Notes: a model not told the origin generated them from the letters alone. 64,000 nt of DNA from Bifidobacterium saguinibicoloris (GCF_019331725.1 NZ_JAHBBF010000001.1:310001-374000), one strand, 5' to 3'; counted from the first letter of the stretch, positions 9,254 through 18,943 are shown. Made by a program: numbers and translations.

Positions 9254-10570
9254 TCACTTGGCCAGGCCGGAGGCGCGGACGGCCTCGAAGCCGCCCTTGA
9301 GGTCGTCGAGGATGTCCTCGATGTTCTCGGTGCCGATGGACAGGCGGATGGTGCCCTGGTGGATGCCCTGGTCCTCGAGCTCCTCCAGCGTCTCCTGGGA
9401 GTGCGTGGTGGAGGCCGGGTGGATGACGAGGGACTTGGCGTCGGCCACGTTGGCCAGCAGGCTGAACAGGTGCAGGTTGTCGATGAAGACGCGGGCCGCG
9501 TCCTTGCCTCCCTTGATGTCGAAGGTGAAGATGGAGCCGGCGCCCTTCGGGAAGTACTTCTTGTACAGCTCGTGGTCCGGACGGCCTTCGATGGACGGGT
9601 GGGAGACGGATTCGACCTCCGGCACGGTCTGCAGGTATTCGACGACCTTCAGCGCGTTCTCGACGTGGCGCTCGACGCGCAGGGACAGGGTCTCGGTGCC
9701 CTGCAGCAGGAGGAACGCGGCGAACGGGGACAGGGTCGCGCCGGTGTCGCGCAGCAGGATGGCGCGGATGCGGGTGACGAACGCGGCGCCGCCGAGGGCC
9801 TCGTAGAAGTTGAGGCCGTGGTAGGACGGATCCGGCTCGGTGAGGGTCGGGAACTTGCCGGGCACGGCGTTCCAGTCGAAGTTGCCGCCTTCGACGATGA
9901 CGCCGCCCAGGGTGGTGCCGTGGCCGCCGATGAACTTGGTGGCGGATTCGACCACCACGTCGGCGCCGTGCTCGAGCGGGCGGAACAGGTACGGGGTGGC
10001 GAACGTGTTGTCGACGATCACCGGCAGGTTGTGCTTGTGGGCGATCTCGGAGATGGCCTCGAAGTCCGGCAGGTCGGCGTTCGGGTTGCCGAAGGTCTCG
10101 AAGTAGACGAGCTTGGTGTTCTCCTGGATGGCCTCCTCGAACTCCTGCGGGTTCTCGGCGGAGACGAAGGTGGTGGTGATGCCGTCGCGCGGCAGGGTGT
10201 GGCGCAGCAGGTTGAAGGTGCCGCCGTAGATGTTCTTCGCGGCGACGATGTGGTCACCGGACTGGGTGATGTTGCGCACCGCGTATTCGACGGCCGCTGC
10301 GCCGGAGGCGACCGCCAGGCCGGCGGTGCCGCCTTCGAGGGCGGCGATGCGGTCCTCGAACACGCCCTGGGTGGAGTTGGTCAGACGGCCGTAGATGTTG
10401 CCCGGGTCGGCCAGTCCGAAGCGGGCCTCGGCGTGGTCGAAGTTGTGGAAGACGTAGGAGGTGGTCGCGTAGATCGGCACGGCGCGGGAGTCGGTGGCCG
10501 GGTCGGCCTGCTCCTGTCCCACGTGCAGCTGCAGCGTCTCGAAACGGTAGTTCTTGTTCTTCTCGGCCAT
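9254..10570 (-). CDS. metY: O-acetylhomoserine sulfhydrylase (PLP-dependent)
   Basis: A 438-aa cytoplasmic PLP enzyme of the Cys/Met metabolism family. It makes homocysteine (or cysteine) from O-acetylhomoserine and sulfide. Lys212 in the motif [15 protein letters not shown] is the PLP Schiff-base residue. YGRLTNST near 60 and VDNTFATPY near 187 are also typical. The length and the [10 protein letters not shown] start separate it from cystathionine gamma-synthase (about 380 aa). AGGAG 8 nt before the ATG at 10570 sets the start; the frame is open 16 codons further. A palindrome upstream (10683-10707) may regulate it. It is divergent from pdxY, whose product makes its cofactor. Confidence 0.92.
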   Translation of the reverse strand: MAEKNKNYRFETLQLHVGQEQADPATDSRAVPIYATTSYVFHNFDHAEARFGLADPGNIYGRLTNSTQGVFEDRIAALEGGTAGLAVASGAAAVEYAVRNITQSGDHIVAAKNIYGGTFNLLRHTLPRDGITTTFVSAENPQEFEEAIQENTKLVYFETFGNPNADLPDFEAISEIAHKHNLPVIVDNTFATPYLFRPLEHGADVVVESATKFIGGHGTTLGGVIVEGGNFDWNAVPGKFPTLTEPDPSYHGLNFYEALGGAAFVTRIRAILLRDTGATLSPFAAFLLLQGTETLSLRVERHVENALKVVEYLQTVPEVESVSHPSIEGRPDHELYKKYFPKGAGSIFTFDIKGGKDAARVFIDNLHLFSLLANVADAKSLVIHPASTTHSQETLEELEDQGIHQGTIRLSIGTENIEDILDDLKGGFEAVRASGLAK

Positions 10571-10682
10571 GATGTGTGCTCCTTGCTGGTTGGTCGCGAG
10601 GTCTTGTTTCTTCGCCACCCGCCTGCCGTGTTCGGCGGTTGGCGAGGTGTTGGTTATGAAAGTACGACCGTGGGCACGCTCG

Positions 10683-10707
10683 CCGCAAGCCCGACGTTAT
10701 CGGGCTT
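10683..10707. promoter_or_regulatory. Perfect palindrome in the metY-pdxY divergent region
   Basis: GCAAGCCCGA and its complement are separated by a 5-nt loop, making a 10-bp perfect inverted repeat about 113 bp upstream of metY. On the metY strand it lies just downstream of a -10-like CCTATAGG (near 10706-10713). It could be a repressor operator overlapping the start of transcription, or an early leader hairpin. Confidence 0.45.
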
Positions 10708-10867
10708 GCCTATAGGGTCTTATCAAGCCTTGGCATCATTGACGTCGCGGCGTGCGGCGGCCGTCGAAAAAAGCGGCCGGACGACCGCGACACGCCGTGG
10801 CCGGCGTGCGGCTACAGTCGTGTCCCATACGACGACTTTCCCCGAGACGCATGATTGGAGTCCTGTG

Positions 10868-11749
10868 ATGAGTGACGTGACCCTGTACGACCGTGATCCG
10901 GACTACATTCCGCGCGTGGCCGCCGTGCACGACATGTGCGGCTACGGCAAATGCTCGCTGACCGCGGCGATCCCGATCCTGTCCGCGTCGGGATGCGACG
11001 TGTGCCCGGTGCCGACGGCCCTGTTCTCCGCGCATACGAAGTACGAGACGTTCACGTTCCATGACACGACCGACATCCTCCCCGGATATCTCGATGCGTG
11101 GCGCGCGGAGGGCGTGGAGCTCGACGGCGTCTACTCCGGGTTCCTGGGCTCTCCTGATCAAGTGGCGATCATCCAGCGCCTGTACGCCGAATACCCGCGT
11201 GCGTTGCGTCTGGTCGATCCGGTCATGGGCGACGGCGGCGAACTGTACCCCACGTATACGCCCGAACTGTGCGAGGCGATGGGAGCCTTGGCGGACGGCG
11301 CGGACGTGCTGATGCCGAACCTCACCGAGGCGGCCATCCTCACCGGACGCGACTATCCGGGCCGGGACCTCGACGATGCGGCGGTCGACGGGCTGCTCGG
11401 CGCGCTGCTGGACCTCGGCGCGAGGAACGTGGTGTTGAAGGGCATCGACCGCGGCGACGGGCTGATCCGCAACTACGTCGTCTCGGCCTCCGTGGGCGTG
11501 AATGCGAAGACGGAGATCGCGCACGCCAAACTGCCGTACATGATCCACGGCACGGGCGACGCGTTCGCCTCGGCCCTGTGCGGCGCGGTGATGGCGGGCC
11601 GCGGGCTCGCCGAGTCGGCGCGCATCGCCGGCGAGTTCGTGCGGCATGCAATGGGCCACACCAGGAACCAGCCGCACTACGAGGAACGTGGCGTGAGCTT
11701 CGAGCTCGACCTGAAGGACCTCACCTCGCTGGTCGCCGCCGACGACTGA
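10868..11749 (+). CDS. pdxY: Pyridoxal/pyridoxamine kinase
   Basis: A 293-aa ribokinase-like enzyme that phosphorylates pyridoxal, pyridoxamine or pyridoxine with ATP in the B6 salvage pathway. Visible marks are the start VAAVHDMCGYGKCSL, DPVMGD (117-122), the MPNLTEA turn and the anion hole HGTGDAFAS with catalytic Asp231. TTGGAG lies upstream of the ATG at 10868, and a -10-like TACAGT lies at 10813-10818. It is divergent from metY, a PLP-dependent enzyme. PdxK and PdxY cannot be separated safely by motif alone. Confidence 0.9.
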   Translation: MSDVTLYDRDPDYIPRVAAVHDMCGYGKCSLTAAIPILSASGCDVCPVPTALFSAHTKYETFTFHDTTDILPGYLDAWRAEGVELDGVYSGFLGSPDQVAIIQRLYAEYPRALRLVDPVMGDGGELYPTYTPELCEAMGALADGADVLMPNLTEAAILTGRDYPGRDLDDAAVDGLLGALLDLGARNVVLKGIDRGDGLIRNYVVSASVGVNAKTEIAHAKLPYMIHGTGDAFASALCGAVMAGRGLAESARIAGEFVRHAMGHTRNQPHYEERGVSFELDLKDLTSLVAADD

Positions 11750-11771
11750 TTCCCGTCGACGAGATGATGTC

Positions 11772-12131
11772 ATGATGCAGGACGACGTAGTGGACAAGCC
11801 GTTCAACGCCCGCGTGTATGAGGTGCTGCGGCGCATCCCGCGGGGCAAAGTCGCCACCTACGGGCAGGTGGCCGCATTGGCGGGCGCGCCGCGCAACGCC
11901 CGGTTCGTCGGGTTCGCGCTGCATGCGAACCCCGAGCCGGGCGTGATCCCCTGCCATCGGGTCGTGTTTCGCGACGGCTCACTCGCGCCCGGGTTCGCGT
12001 TCGGCGGACCGGATGCGCAGCGCGCGCTGCTCGAGGAGGAGGGCGTCGTGTTCGTTCCTCCGTCCGACGGCGAGGCCGCCGGCGCGGACGGCTGGCGCGT
12101 GGACCTCGCCCGCTGCCGTTGGGAGGCGTGA
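11772..12131 (+). CDS. MGMT-family (Ogt/ATL-like) DNA alkyltransferase-like protein
   Basis: A 119-aa single-domain protein with the C-terminal fold of O6-alkylguanine-DNA alkyltransferases. It has IPRGKVATYGQVA (22-34, helix-turn-helix entry), the arginine-finger-like RNARFVG, and the active-site motif PCHRVV with Cys61. It lacks the N-terminal domain of Ogt/Ada. Alkyltransferase-like proteins usually have Trp or Ala in place of the Cys; here the Cys is kept, so direct alkyl transfer is possible. It lies 22 nt after pdxY and is convergent with dprA. Two adjacent ATGs (11772 and 11775) are possible starts, and the SD is weak. Confidence 0.85.
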   Translation: MMQDDVVDKPFNARVYEVLRRIPRGKVATYGQVAALAGAPRNARFVGFALHANPEPGVIPCHRVVFRDGSLAPGFAFGGPDAQRALLEEEGVVFVPPSDGEAAGADGWRVDLARCRWEA

Positions 12132-12153
12132 CGTCCGGGACGGGCCTTTCCGG

Positions 12154-13653
12154 CTAGGCGTCCGGAGCCCGTTCCTCGGTTCCCTTGACGTGTTCGTCCT
12201 CCGCCGGTGCTTCCATCGTTTCGCCGTAGGGTCCGGCTCCTGCCCTCATCGACGGCGCGAGACGTTCCCGTGACGTCTGTTTCGCGGTTCCCGACGCCTG
12301 TTCCGGTGTCGTTTCGATGAGCCGTATGGCTCCGCCACGACGGGCTATGGCGCCGTCCATCTCCAACTCCCCCAGCCGTCCCATGAGTCTCGGCATGGTC
12401 CATGACCGTGGTCCGGGACTGCGGTTGAGGATCTCCAGCAGCGTGTCCGCGGTCGCGGGCGCATGCCGTCGCGCGCATGCGCGGATCGCTCCGACGACGG
12501 CCTGGCCGTCGTTCCCGTCATGGTCGTCCGGGATGCACGGCCGGTGCCCCGGATGCATGAGTTCGGCGATCTCGCCGGTGGAGGCGAGGATCGTCGCCTT
12601 GCCTTCGGCGATGAGCTGGTTGCATCCGGCGTTGTGCGGCATGGTGATGTCTCCGGGCACGGCGATCACGCCGCGCCCCAGGTCGCACGCCCAGCCGGCC
12701 GTGTTGAGTGCGCCGGACCGCAGCCGCGCCTGGGTCACCACCACCTGGTCGGCGAGCGCGGCGATGATCCGGTTGCGCAGGAGGAACCGTCTCGCCTCGG
12801 GGACCGTGCCGGGGCATAGTTCGCTGATCAATGCGCCGCCGTGGGCCACGATCGCCTCGAACAGGCGATGGTTCGAGGGTGGTCCCACATGGTTGAGCCC
12901 GCCGGCGAACACGGCCACGGTCCTTCCCGCGCCGCCCGTGCCCGCATGCTCCCATGCGGACAGGGCTCCCCAATGCGCCGCGGCGTCCGCGCCCAGCGCG
13001 CCGCCGGATACGACGAGATGCCCCTGTCCGGCGGCGAGCGCCGCGGTCTCCCGTGCCACGCCTCTGCCGTAGTCGGTGGCGCCGCGGGAGCCGACCACGG
13101 CCAGCGGCTTGCCGCAGCTGGTGAGTGCCCGCGCGTCCCCCATGCCCCACAGGCATAGGGGCGACGCCCAGTCCTTGCGCGTGGACAGATCCTGCAGCTG
13201 GCTCGGCCACATCGGGGTTCCGGGGGTGATGATCCATTGGGTTCCGTCCATGGTGAACCAGCCGTCGAGCGTCTCCCAGTCTAAGGTGGGCAGCCGCCCG
13301 AGGCGTGAGCGCCATTCCCCGGCCGCGTCGCGGAACACGCCCATGCCCCGGGCGGTCACCTTGCGTCCCCAACGTGCCAGTCCGAGCGCGAACAGGTGTT
13401 CGAGCCTGTTCTGCGCGGTTCCGGCACCGGCCGTGCCGTCGCGTGAGGCGATGAGCAGTTCCAGTACGGTCGCGGCGTCGCCGGCGCCTTTGACGGCGGC
13501 GTACATCAGCGCGTCGGCGCCGTCCAGGCAGAAGGTGAGCGCGGCGCGGGCCAGCGCGTTCCTGTCGGGTCCGGGGTGCGGCGTGGCGTCCGCGCGGGGA
13601 TGGGCGTCCGTGTTCGTCACGGTGTTCGCCACCGTATGCGTGACGGCGTTCAT
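12154..13653 (-). CDS. dprA: DNA processing protein DprA/Smf
   Basis: A 499-aa protein that in transformable bacteria loads RecA on incoming single-stranded DNA. The Rossmann core runs from about residue 184 (AVVGSRGATDYGRG, then VVSGGALGADAAAHWGAL). RFLLRNRIIAALADQVVVTQA and a winged-helix-like C-terminal region (about 400-460) follow. The N-terminal 30 residues are Thr/His-rich and the last 35 are acidic and low-complexity, so the protein is longer than the usual 360-390 aa. AAGGAGAC before the ATG at 13653 supports the start, although the frame is open far upstream. It is third in the yraN-comM-dprA operon, 14 nt after comM. Confidence 0.92.
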   Translation of the reverse strand: MNAVTHTVANTVTNTDAHPRADATPHPGPDRNALARAALTFCLDGADALMYAAVKGAGDAATVLELLIASRDGTAGAGTAQNRLEHLFALGLARWGRKVTARGMGVFRDAAGEWRSRLGRLPTLDWETLDGWFTMDGTQWIITPGTPMWPSQLQDLSTRKDWASPLCLWGMGDARALTSCGKPLAVVGSRGATDYGRGVARETAALAAGQGHLVVSGGALGADAAAHWGALSAWEHAGTGGAGRTVAVFAGGLNHVGPPSNHRLFEAIVAHGGALISELCPGTVPEARRFLLRNRIIAALADQVVVTQARLRSGALNTAGWACDLGRGVIAVPGDITMPHNAGCNQLIAEGKATILASTGEIAELMHPGHRPCIPDDHDGNDGQAVVGAIRACARRHAPATADTLLEILNRSPGPRSWTMPRLMGRLGELEMDGAIARRGGAIRLIETTPEQASGTAKQTSRERLAPSMRAGAGPYGETMEAPAEDEHVKGTEERAPDA

Positions 13654-13667
13654 GAGAGGTCTCCTTG

Positions 13668-15206
13668 TCAGATGAGCTTGGTGCGCAATGCGATGCCCTG
13701 TCCGGTCTCCTCGCGGCTGGGCGAGTCCATGCCGGCGAGGTCGGCGAGCGTCCATGCCAGGCGCATGGCCCGGTCGGCGCCGCGCAGGCTGAGCCGTTCG
13801 GTCTCCAACGCGCGGTTGACGGGTTCGAGCGCTTTGGCGGACATGTTCGCCCGCATCCATGAACCGGATGCCTGCGCGTTGCAGGTCCAACCGTGGGCCG
13901 CATACCGGGAGGTGGCGGCGTGCCGGGCGGCGATCACGCGCGCGCGAATCGTCTCGCTGGATTCCCTGGGTTCGAGTACGTCCTCGTCGCGGATGATGCG
14001 TGAGACGGGCGGCACTTCGATCTGGATGTCCACCCTGTCGAGAATCGGTCCGGAGAGCCTCGCGAAGTACCGACGGCGCTCCTGCTGCGTGCAGGTGCAT
14101 CGTTCGCCGGTGCCGTACGAGAATCCGCACGGGCATGCGTTCGCGGCCATGACCAGTTGGAACGATGCGGGATAGTAGGTGGTGCCCTTCGCCCGGGACA
14201 GGGACACGTATCCGGATTCCAGCGGTTCGCGCAGCGTCTGGAGGGCGCGCGACGAGAATTCGGGGGCCTCGTCGAGGAACAAAACGCCGCGGTGCGCACG
14301 CGTGATGGCGCCCGGCTGCGCGAGGCCGGCGCCGCCGCCCACGAGCGCCGCGGTGGATGACGTGTGGTGAGGCGCCTCGAACGGCGGTGTGCCCGTGATG
14401 CCGTACTCGGGCAGGGTGCCGCACAGGGAGCGTATGGACGCCACCTCCAGCTGTTCCTCACGCGTCAGCGGGCACATGACCGACGGCATGCGCGAGGCCA
14501 GCATCGTCTTGCCGGAGCCGGGCGGCCCCACCATGATGAGGTGGTGTCCTCCCGCGGCCGCCACCTCCAACGCCCATTTCGCATGCTCCTGCCCCACCAC
14601 TTCGCTCATATCGCCCTGCGGAGGCGGCGTCTGGACGTCCACGGGCATGGCGGGGCGCATGCCGTCCGGCTCCTGCGGCGCCCGGTAGTCGGCGTCCCCG
14701 CCCATGAGCTCGATGAGCTCGCCCACGTGGCGGACGCCGCGCACGTCGACGCCGCCGATGAGGTTCGCCTCGTCCATGTTGCCGGCCGGCAGGATCACGC
14801 GGCGTACGCCGCGCTCCTGCGCGTGCAGGAGGATGGGCAACACGCCGTTGATCGGCAGGACCGTGCCGTCGAGGTTCACCTCGCCCATCACCACGGTGTC
14901 GATGAGGCAGTCGTGCGGGATGGCTCCGGCGGCGCTGAGCACGGCGGCCGCGATGGCCAGATCGTGGGAGGAGCCGCGTTTCGGCAGGGACGCCGGCGAC
15001 AGGTTCACCGTCACCCGGGTCTCCGGCCAGCGGAAGCCGGCCGCCTGGCACGCCGATTTCACGCGTTCGCGAGCCTCGGACAGGGAGGCGTCCGGCAGAC
15101 CGATGATGGAGAAGTACGGCAGGCCGGGGCTGATGAACGCCTGCATGGTGATGACAAACGCCTTCAATCCGATGAGCCCCACGGACAGCGCGTTGCCGAT
15201 GGCCAT
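13668..15206 (-). CDS. comM: ComM/YifB-family Mg chelatase-like AAA+ ATPase
   Basis: A 512-aa AAA+ protein. In its family it acts as a branch-migration helicase that aids integration of transformed DNA. The N-terminal ChlI-like domain (1-180) has GLPDASLSEARERVKSA. The ATPase core has Walker A GPPGSGKT (227-234) and Walker B VLFLDEAPEF. A zinc-finger-like CPCGFSYGTGERCTC insert follows, then a C-terminal domain ending near RAMRLAWTLADLAG. Its ATG overlaps the yraN stop as TGATG, which implies translational coupling. It sits in the operon with dprA. Confidence 0.93.
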   Translation of the reverse strand: MAIGNALSVGLIGLKAFVITMQAFISPGLPYFSIIGLPDASLSEARERVKSACQAAGFRWPETRVTVNLSPASLPKRGSSHDLAIAAAVLSAAGAIPHDCLIDTVVMGEVNLDGTVLPINGVLPILLHAQERGVRRVILPAGNMDEANLIGGVDVRGVRHVGELIELMGGDADYRAPQEPDGMRPAMPVDVQTPPPQGDMSEVVGQEHAKWALEVAAAGGHHLIMVGPPGSGKTMLASRMPSVMCPLTREEQLEVASIRSLCGTLPEYGITGTPPFEAPHHTSSTAALVGGGAGLAQPGAITRAHRGVLFLDEAPEFSSRALQTLREPLESGYVSLSRAKGTTYYPASFQLVMAANACPCGFSYGTGERCTCTQQERRRYFARLSGPILDRVDIQIEVPPVSRIIRDEDVLEPRESSETIRARVIAARHAATSRYAAHGWTCNAQASGSWMRANMSAKALEPVNRALETERLSLRGADRAMRLAWTLADLAGMDSPSREETGQGIALRTKLI

Positions 15207-15670
15207 CAGAACGCCCCCGGAATGTGGTGGATGCATGGGCGGCCGTCGTGCACCGTCACGGCGACGACGTCGAACCGCACGCCCACATGCGCGACGCGAT
15301 GCTCCGGCGCGAGCAGCCATTGCACGCCGGCACGGCGCAGATTCGCCTGCTTGGTGGGGGTGACCGCCTCCTGCGGCGTCCCGTGCCGCATGGTCCGCCG
15401 CGTCTTCACCTCGACGAACACGATGCGGCGTTCCGGGGCGAGCGCCACAATGTCGATCTCGCCGTACCTCGACCGCCAGTTGCGGTCGATGACCGTCCAG
15501 CCGCGGGAGCGCAGCCAGGCGGCCGCATAGTCCTCGCCGGCCGCTCCCAGCGCGCGGGCGGGCAGCGCCCCGTCCGCGAACGGCCCCGCCGCGGCGTCAA
15601 GGTCGGGGACGGAGGGCAGCATGCCGGACGTCATGGTCTCCGGCGTCACCGTCGTCGTTGTGGTGTCCAT
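15206..15670 (-). CDS. yraN: YraN/UPF0102 family endonuclease-like protein
   Basis: A 154-aa protein with the UPF0102 core [18 protein letters not shown], then [22 protein letters not shown]. The spaced Glu, Asp, Glu-x-Lys residues match a PD-(D/E)xK nuclease site. Its cellular role is not settled, but it is regularly found beside comM and dprA. The frame is open to 15736; I chose the ATG at 15670, though ATG 15634, with GGAG just upstream, is possible. About 30 Thr-rich residues precede the conserved domain. It is first gene of the competence-type operon. Confidence 0.88.
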   Translation of the reverse strand: MDTTTTTVTPETMTSGMLPSVPDLDAAAGPFADGALPARALGAAGEDYAAAWLRSRGWTVIDRNWRSRYGEIDIVALAPERRIVFVEVKTRRTMRHGTPQEAVTPTKQANLRRAGVQWLLAPEHRVAHVGVRFDVVAVTVHDGRPCIHHIPGAF

Positions 15671-15851
15671 GGGACCACTGTGCGGGCCGCGGCGTCCCGC
15701 CGGCAATCGGAGCGCGGAATGTGTACCCGACCCCACCCCTCCCGGCGTGTTGTGGACGGCGTGTGGACAGGCGGACGGTTATCCACCGTTCGTCAGGGGT
15801 CTTTGCATTCGCGCGCCCGGCCCGGTCCGCCCTTATGGAACAATGAGGGGT

Positions 15852-17750
15852 ATGAGTCCGAAGCAGTTGGAAGACATGTATGATGCGGTGATCGTCGGCG
15901 CCGGAGCGGCCGGCCTGTCCGCGGCGTTGGGTTTGCTCCGCTCCCCCGGAATCGCGGAGCTGAAGGCGAACGACATCGAACCGAGGATCCTCGTGGTCTC
16001 GAAGCTCCAGCCGTTGCGCTCGCATACCGGATCGGCCGAAGGCGGCATCGCCGCCTCGCTCGGCAACATCGAATCCGACGACTGGCATTGGCACTACTAC
16101 GACACCGTCAAGGGCGGCGACTGGCTCGTCGACCAGGACGCGGCCCAGCTGCTCGCGCAATACGCGCCCGAAACGGTCATCAACCTGGAACGCCAGGGCG
16201 TGGCGTTCTCCCGCACCGAGGACGGGCATATCGCGCAACGCCGCTTCGGCGGTCACACGCGCGAATTCGGCGGCGCACCGGTCAAACGCGCCGCATACGC
16301 GGCCGACCGCATCGGCCACCAGATCCTGCACACGCTCTGGCAGCAGTGCGTGGCCGAAGGCGTCGAATTCGCCGAGGAATGGTACGTGACCGACCTGGTC
16401 CTCGCCGACGACGGGACCCGTGCGGCCGGCGTCGTCGCGTTCGACACGCACACCGGCGCCGTGCACGCCGTGCACGCACGCAACGTGCTCATCGCCACCG
16501 GCGGCGCGGGACGGCTGTTCCACACCACCTCCAACTCGTGGGACCTGACCGGCGACGGCATGGCCCTCGCGCTCGCGGCCGGCCTGCAATTGGAGGACGT
16601 CGAGTTCGTGCAGTTCCACCCCACCGGCCTGGCGCACACGGGCATCCTCCTGTCCGAGGCGGCGCGCGCCGAGGGCGGCGTCCTGAGGAACGCGGACGGC
16701 GAGGCGTTCATGGAACGCTACGCGCCGGGACACGCGGACCTCGCCGCCCGAGACGTGGTCTCCCGCTCCATCATGGCGGAGATCGACGCCGGACGCGGCG
16801 TCGCCGACCCGAAGGATCCGGACGGTCCGAAGGACTGCGTGTGGCTGGACATGACCGGCATCGACCCGGACCACATGCGCGCCGTGCTACCGCAGGTCGT
16901 CGAGACCATCGAGAAGTACGCGAACATCGATCCGTCCAAGAGTCTCGTGCCGATCAAGCCGACCGCCCACTACACGATGGGCGGCATCCCGGTCACCACC
17001 GACGGCGAGGTCTACCGCTGGTCCGAGGGCGGACGCCACGTGGTCGACGGCCTGTTCGCCGCCGGCGAATGCTCGTGCGTGTCCGTGCACGGCGCGAACC
17101 GTCTGGGCGGCAACTCGCTGCTCGACGCCTGCCTGTTCGGCACGCGCGCCGGCCGTACGATGGCCGCGCGCATCGCCGAAGGCCCGGTGGCCGATCCGAT
17201 GGCCGCGGACGATCCGGACGTGGCCGCGTCGGACGAGACGCTCACCGCCGCCGGCGATGACGCGGCGAAGGCCCGCAAGGACGACCTCGACGGTCTGCTC
17301 GCGGGGCCAGCGGACGCCCCGGAGAACGGGGATGGCGCGGATGGAACCGGCGCCGCCGACAACCCTTACGCGCTCATGGCCACGCTCGGCACGGTGATGG
17401 AACGCGCCCTCGCCGTACGCTGCAGCGAGGCGACCATCGCCGAAGCGGTCGAACGGCTGGACACTGACATCAGGCCGCGAGCCACGGCCCTCGGGGCGCA
17501 TGACAAGACCGCCGCGTTCAACCAGGAGGTCACGGCCATCTGGGAGGTGCGCCACCTGCTCACGCTCGCCGAGGCACTGCTCCACGCGTCCGACGCCCGC
17601 CACGAATCGCGCGGTTCGCTCAGGCGTCTGGACTTCCCCGAACGCGACGACGAACGCTTCCTGGCACATTCGATGACCGACGCCGCCGGCGATGTCGCCT
17701 GGCAGCCGGTGCATATCGTCGACATCCCGCCGAAGGCGCGCGAATACTGA
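15852..17750 (+). CDS. sdhA: Succinate dehydrogenase/fumarate reductase flavoprotein subunit
   Basis: A 632-aa FAD protein. The dinucleotide-binding motif VIVGAGAAGLSAA starts at residue 13. RSHTGSAEGGIAA contains His58, the position that covalently binds FAD in SdhA/FrdA; L-aspartate oxidase lacks this His, which argues against NadB. HPTG, the capping-domain Arg (VSRSIMAEI), HYTMGGI and AHGANRLGGNSLL-type motifs follow. A low-complexity Asp/Ala-rich insert lies near 460-500. It pairs with sdhB 127 bp downstream, and no membrane anchor genes are present. ATG 15843 is an alternative start. The in vivo direction (fumarate reduction is plausible in an anaerobe) is inferred. Confidence 0.88.
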   Translation: MSPKQLEDMYDAVIVGAGAAGLSAALGLLRSPGIAELKANDIEPRILVVSKLQPLRSHTGSAEGGIAASLGNIESDDWHWHYYDTVKGGDWLVDQDAAQLLAQYAPETVINLERQGVAFSRTEDGHIAQRRFGGHTREFGGAPVKRAAYAADRIGHQILHTLWQQCVAEGVEFAEEWYVTDLVLADDGTRAAGVVAFDTHTGAVHAVHARNVLIATGGAGRLFHTTSNSWDLTGDGMALALAAGLQLEDVEFVQFHPTGLAHTGILLSEAARAEGGVLRNADGEAFMERYAPGHADLAARDVVSRSIMAEIDAGRGVADPKDPDGPKDCVWLDMTGIDPDHMRAVLPQVVETIEKYANIDPSKSLVPIKPTAHYTMGGIPVTTDGEVYRWSEGGRHVVDGLFAAGECSCVSVHGANRLGGNSLLDACLFGTRAGRTMAARIAEGPVADPMAADDPDVAASDETLTAAGDDAAKARKDDLDGLLAGPADAPENGDGADGTGAADNPYALMATLGTVMERALAVRCSEATIAEAVERLDTDIRPRATALGAHDKTAAFNQEVTAIWEVRHLLTLAEALLHASDARHESRGSLRRLDFPERDDERFLAHSMTDAAGDVAWQPVHIVDIPPKAREY

Positions 17751-17876
17751 CCATGTGAACGAACCGTGCGGACCATGCCGGTGCGACGGTCCGCACGGCC
17801 ACGGCTTATGCAACAATGGAATGTTGTTTTGGGCCCGATTCCGTCGTATCGGGCGGCACGGACAGAGGAGGCGCGC

Positions 17877-18806
17877 ATGGCGGACGGTTCGAACGTGACC
17901 ACGGTGACGGTGAAGGTGAACCGTTTCACGCCGCGTGCGGAGCGTGAACGCGACCGGGCGAGGGGCGGCAGCCCGTTCGCCCGGCGCAAGTCGCCGTTCG
18001 GCGGATCGTCCGACGCGCCGGCGCGACGCCGCCCGCGCGGCAGGCAGTGGGTGCAGGAGTACACGGTCCCCGCCCGCCCGGAGGACACCGTTCTCGACTG
18101 CCTGCTCACCATCAAACGCACCATCGACCCGACGCTCGCCTTCCGCTATTCGTGCGGACACGGCATGTGCGGTTCGGATGCGGTGGCGATCAACGGCACG
18201 CCGAACCTGCTGTGCACGGCCACGTTGAAGGATTGGGCCAAGCATCCGAACCCGCTCTCCGAAGCGGACGACGACGGCTTCCGCCACACCGGCGACGCCG
18301 ACGCGACCGACTCCCCCACCGACGATACGAGCCTCGGCGTCATCGAACTGGCCCCGCTCCCCGGATTCCCCGTGCAACGCGACCTCATCGCGGACATCGA
18401 CCCGATGCTCGACCAGATCAGGAAGCTCAAGCCGTACCTGCAGGCGCAGGGCACGCTCGCCACCACCGCGGAAGGCAAGGTGGACGTGTTCGAATACCTC
18501 CAGCATCCGGAGGAGCTCGCGAAGTACGAGCAGCTGAGCAACTGCATCGCCTGCGGCGTGTGCGAGGGGTCCTGCCCCGTGTTCGCGGGCGGCGACGCGT
18601 TCATCGGCCCGGCGGCCCTCATCTGGGCGAGCAGGTTCGTCAACGATTCGCGTGACACGCAGGCCATGGCGCGCATGGACGCGATCGACACGGCGGACGG
18701 CGTGGCCGCATGCCAGTCGGTGCGCGCCTGCACCCGCCAATGCCCCCGCGGCATCGACGTGGGCGAGGAGATGTGGCAGATCGTGGCGAAGGTCCGCGAA
18801 CGGTAG
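17877..18806 (+). CDS. sdhB: Succinate dehydrogenase/fumarate reductase iron-sulfur subunit
   Basis: A 309-aa iron-sulfur subunit. The ferredoxin-like part has YSCGHGMCGSDA and a later LLC; Asp replaces the third Cys, as in E. coli SdhB. NCIACGVCEGSCP binds the 4Fe-4S cluster, and CQSVRACTRQCPRGID the 3Fe-4S cluster. Unusual features are an Arg/Gly/Ser-rich insert of about 40 residues after the first beta strand (about 20-58) and an acidic Asp/Thr-rich insert around 140-155. AGGAGG 6 nt before the ATG at 17877 fixes the start. It acts with the flavoprotein upstream. There is no SdhC/D nearby, so its electron partner is unknown. Confidence 0.9.
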   Translation: MADGSNVTTVTVKVNRFTPRAERERDRARGGSPFARRKSPFGGSSDAPARRRPRGRQWVQEYTVPARPEDTVLDCLLTIKRTIDPTLAFRYSCGHGMCGSDAVAINGTPNLLCTATLKDWAKHPNPLSEADDDGFRHTGDADATDSPTDDTSLGVIELAPLPGFPVQRDLIADIDPMLDQIRKLKPYLQAQGTLATTAEGKVDVFEYLQHPEELAKYEQLSNCIACGVCEGSCPVFAGGDAFIGPAALIWASRFVNDSRDTQAMARMDAIDTADGVAACQSVRACTRQCPRGIDVGEEMWQIVAKVRER

Positions 18807-18943
18807 CCTCGGCCGCGGCCGCAGCAGCCGGCGGCGGAAAAGCACGCCCCGGGCGCGGAGGCACGGGAGCGCAGAACGGCACGCACCACGGAACCCGGTC
18901 CGCGGCCTGATTCGGGTCGACGGACCATTGTGAAGGAACGAAC

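Noticed and set aside
9140..10867. N-terminal extension of pdxY by more than 500 residues
   Set aside because: It is the antisense of metY. The PdxY fold starts at the ATG at 10868 with a proper SD.
15852..17750. L-aspartate oxidase (NadB)
   Set aside because: The RSHTGSAEGG motif keeps the His that binds FAD covalently in SdhA/FrdA, and an SdhB-type partner follows directly.
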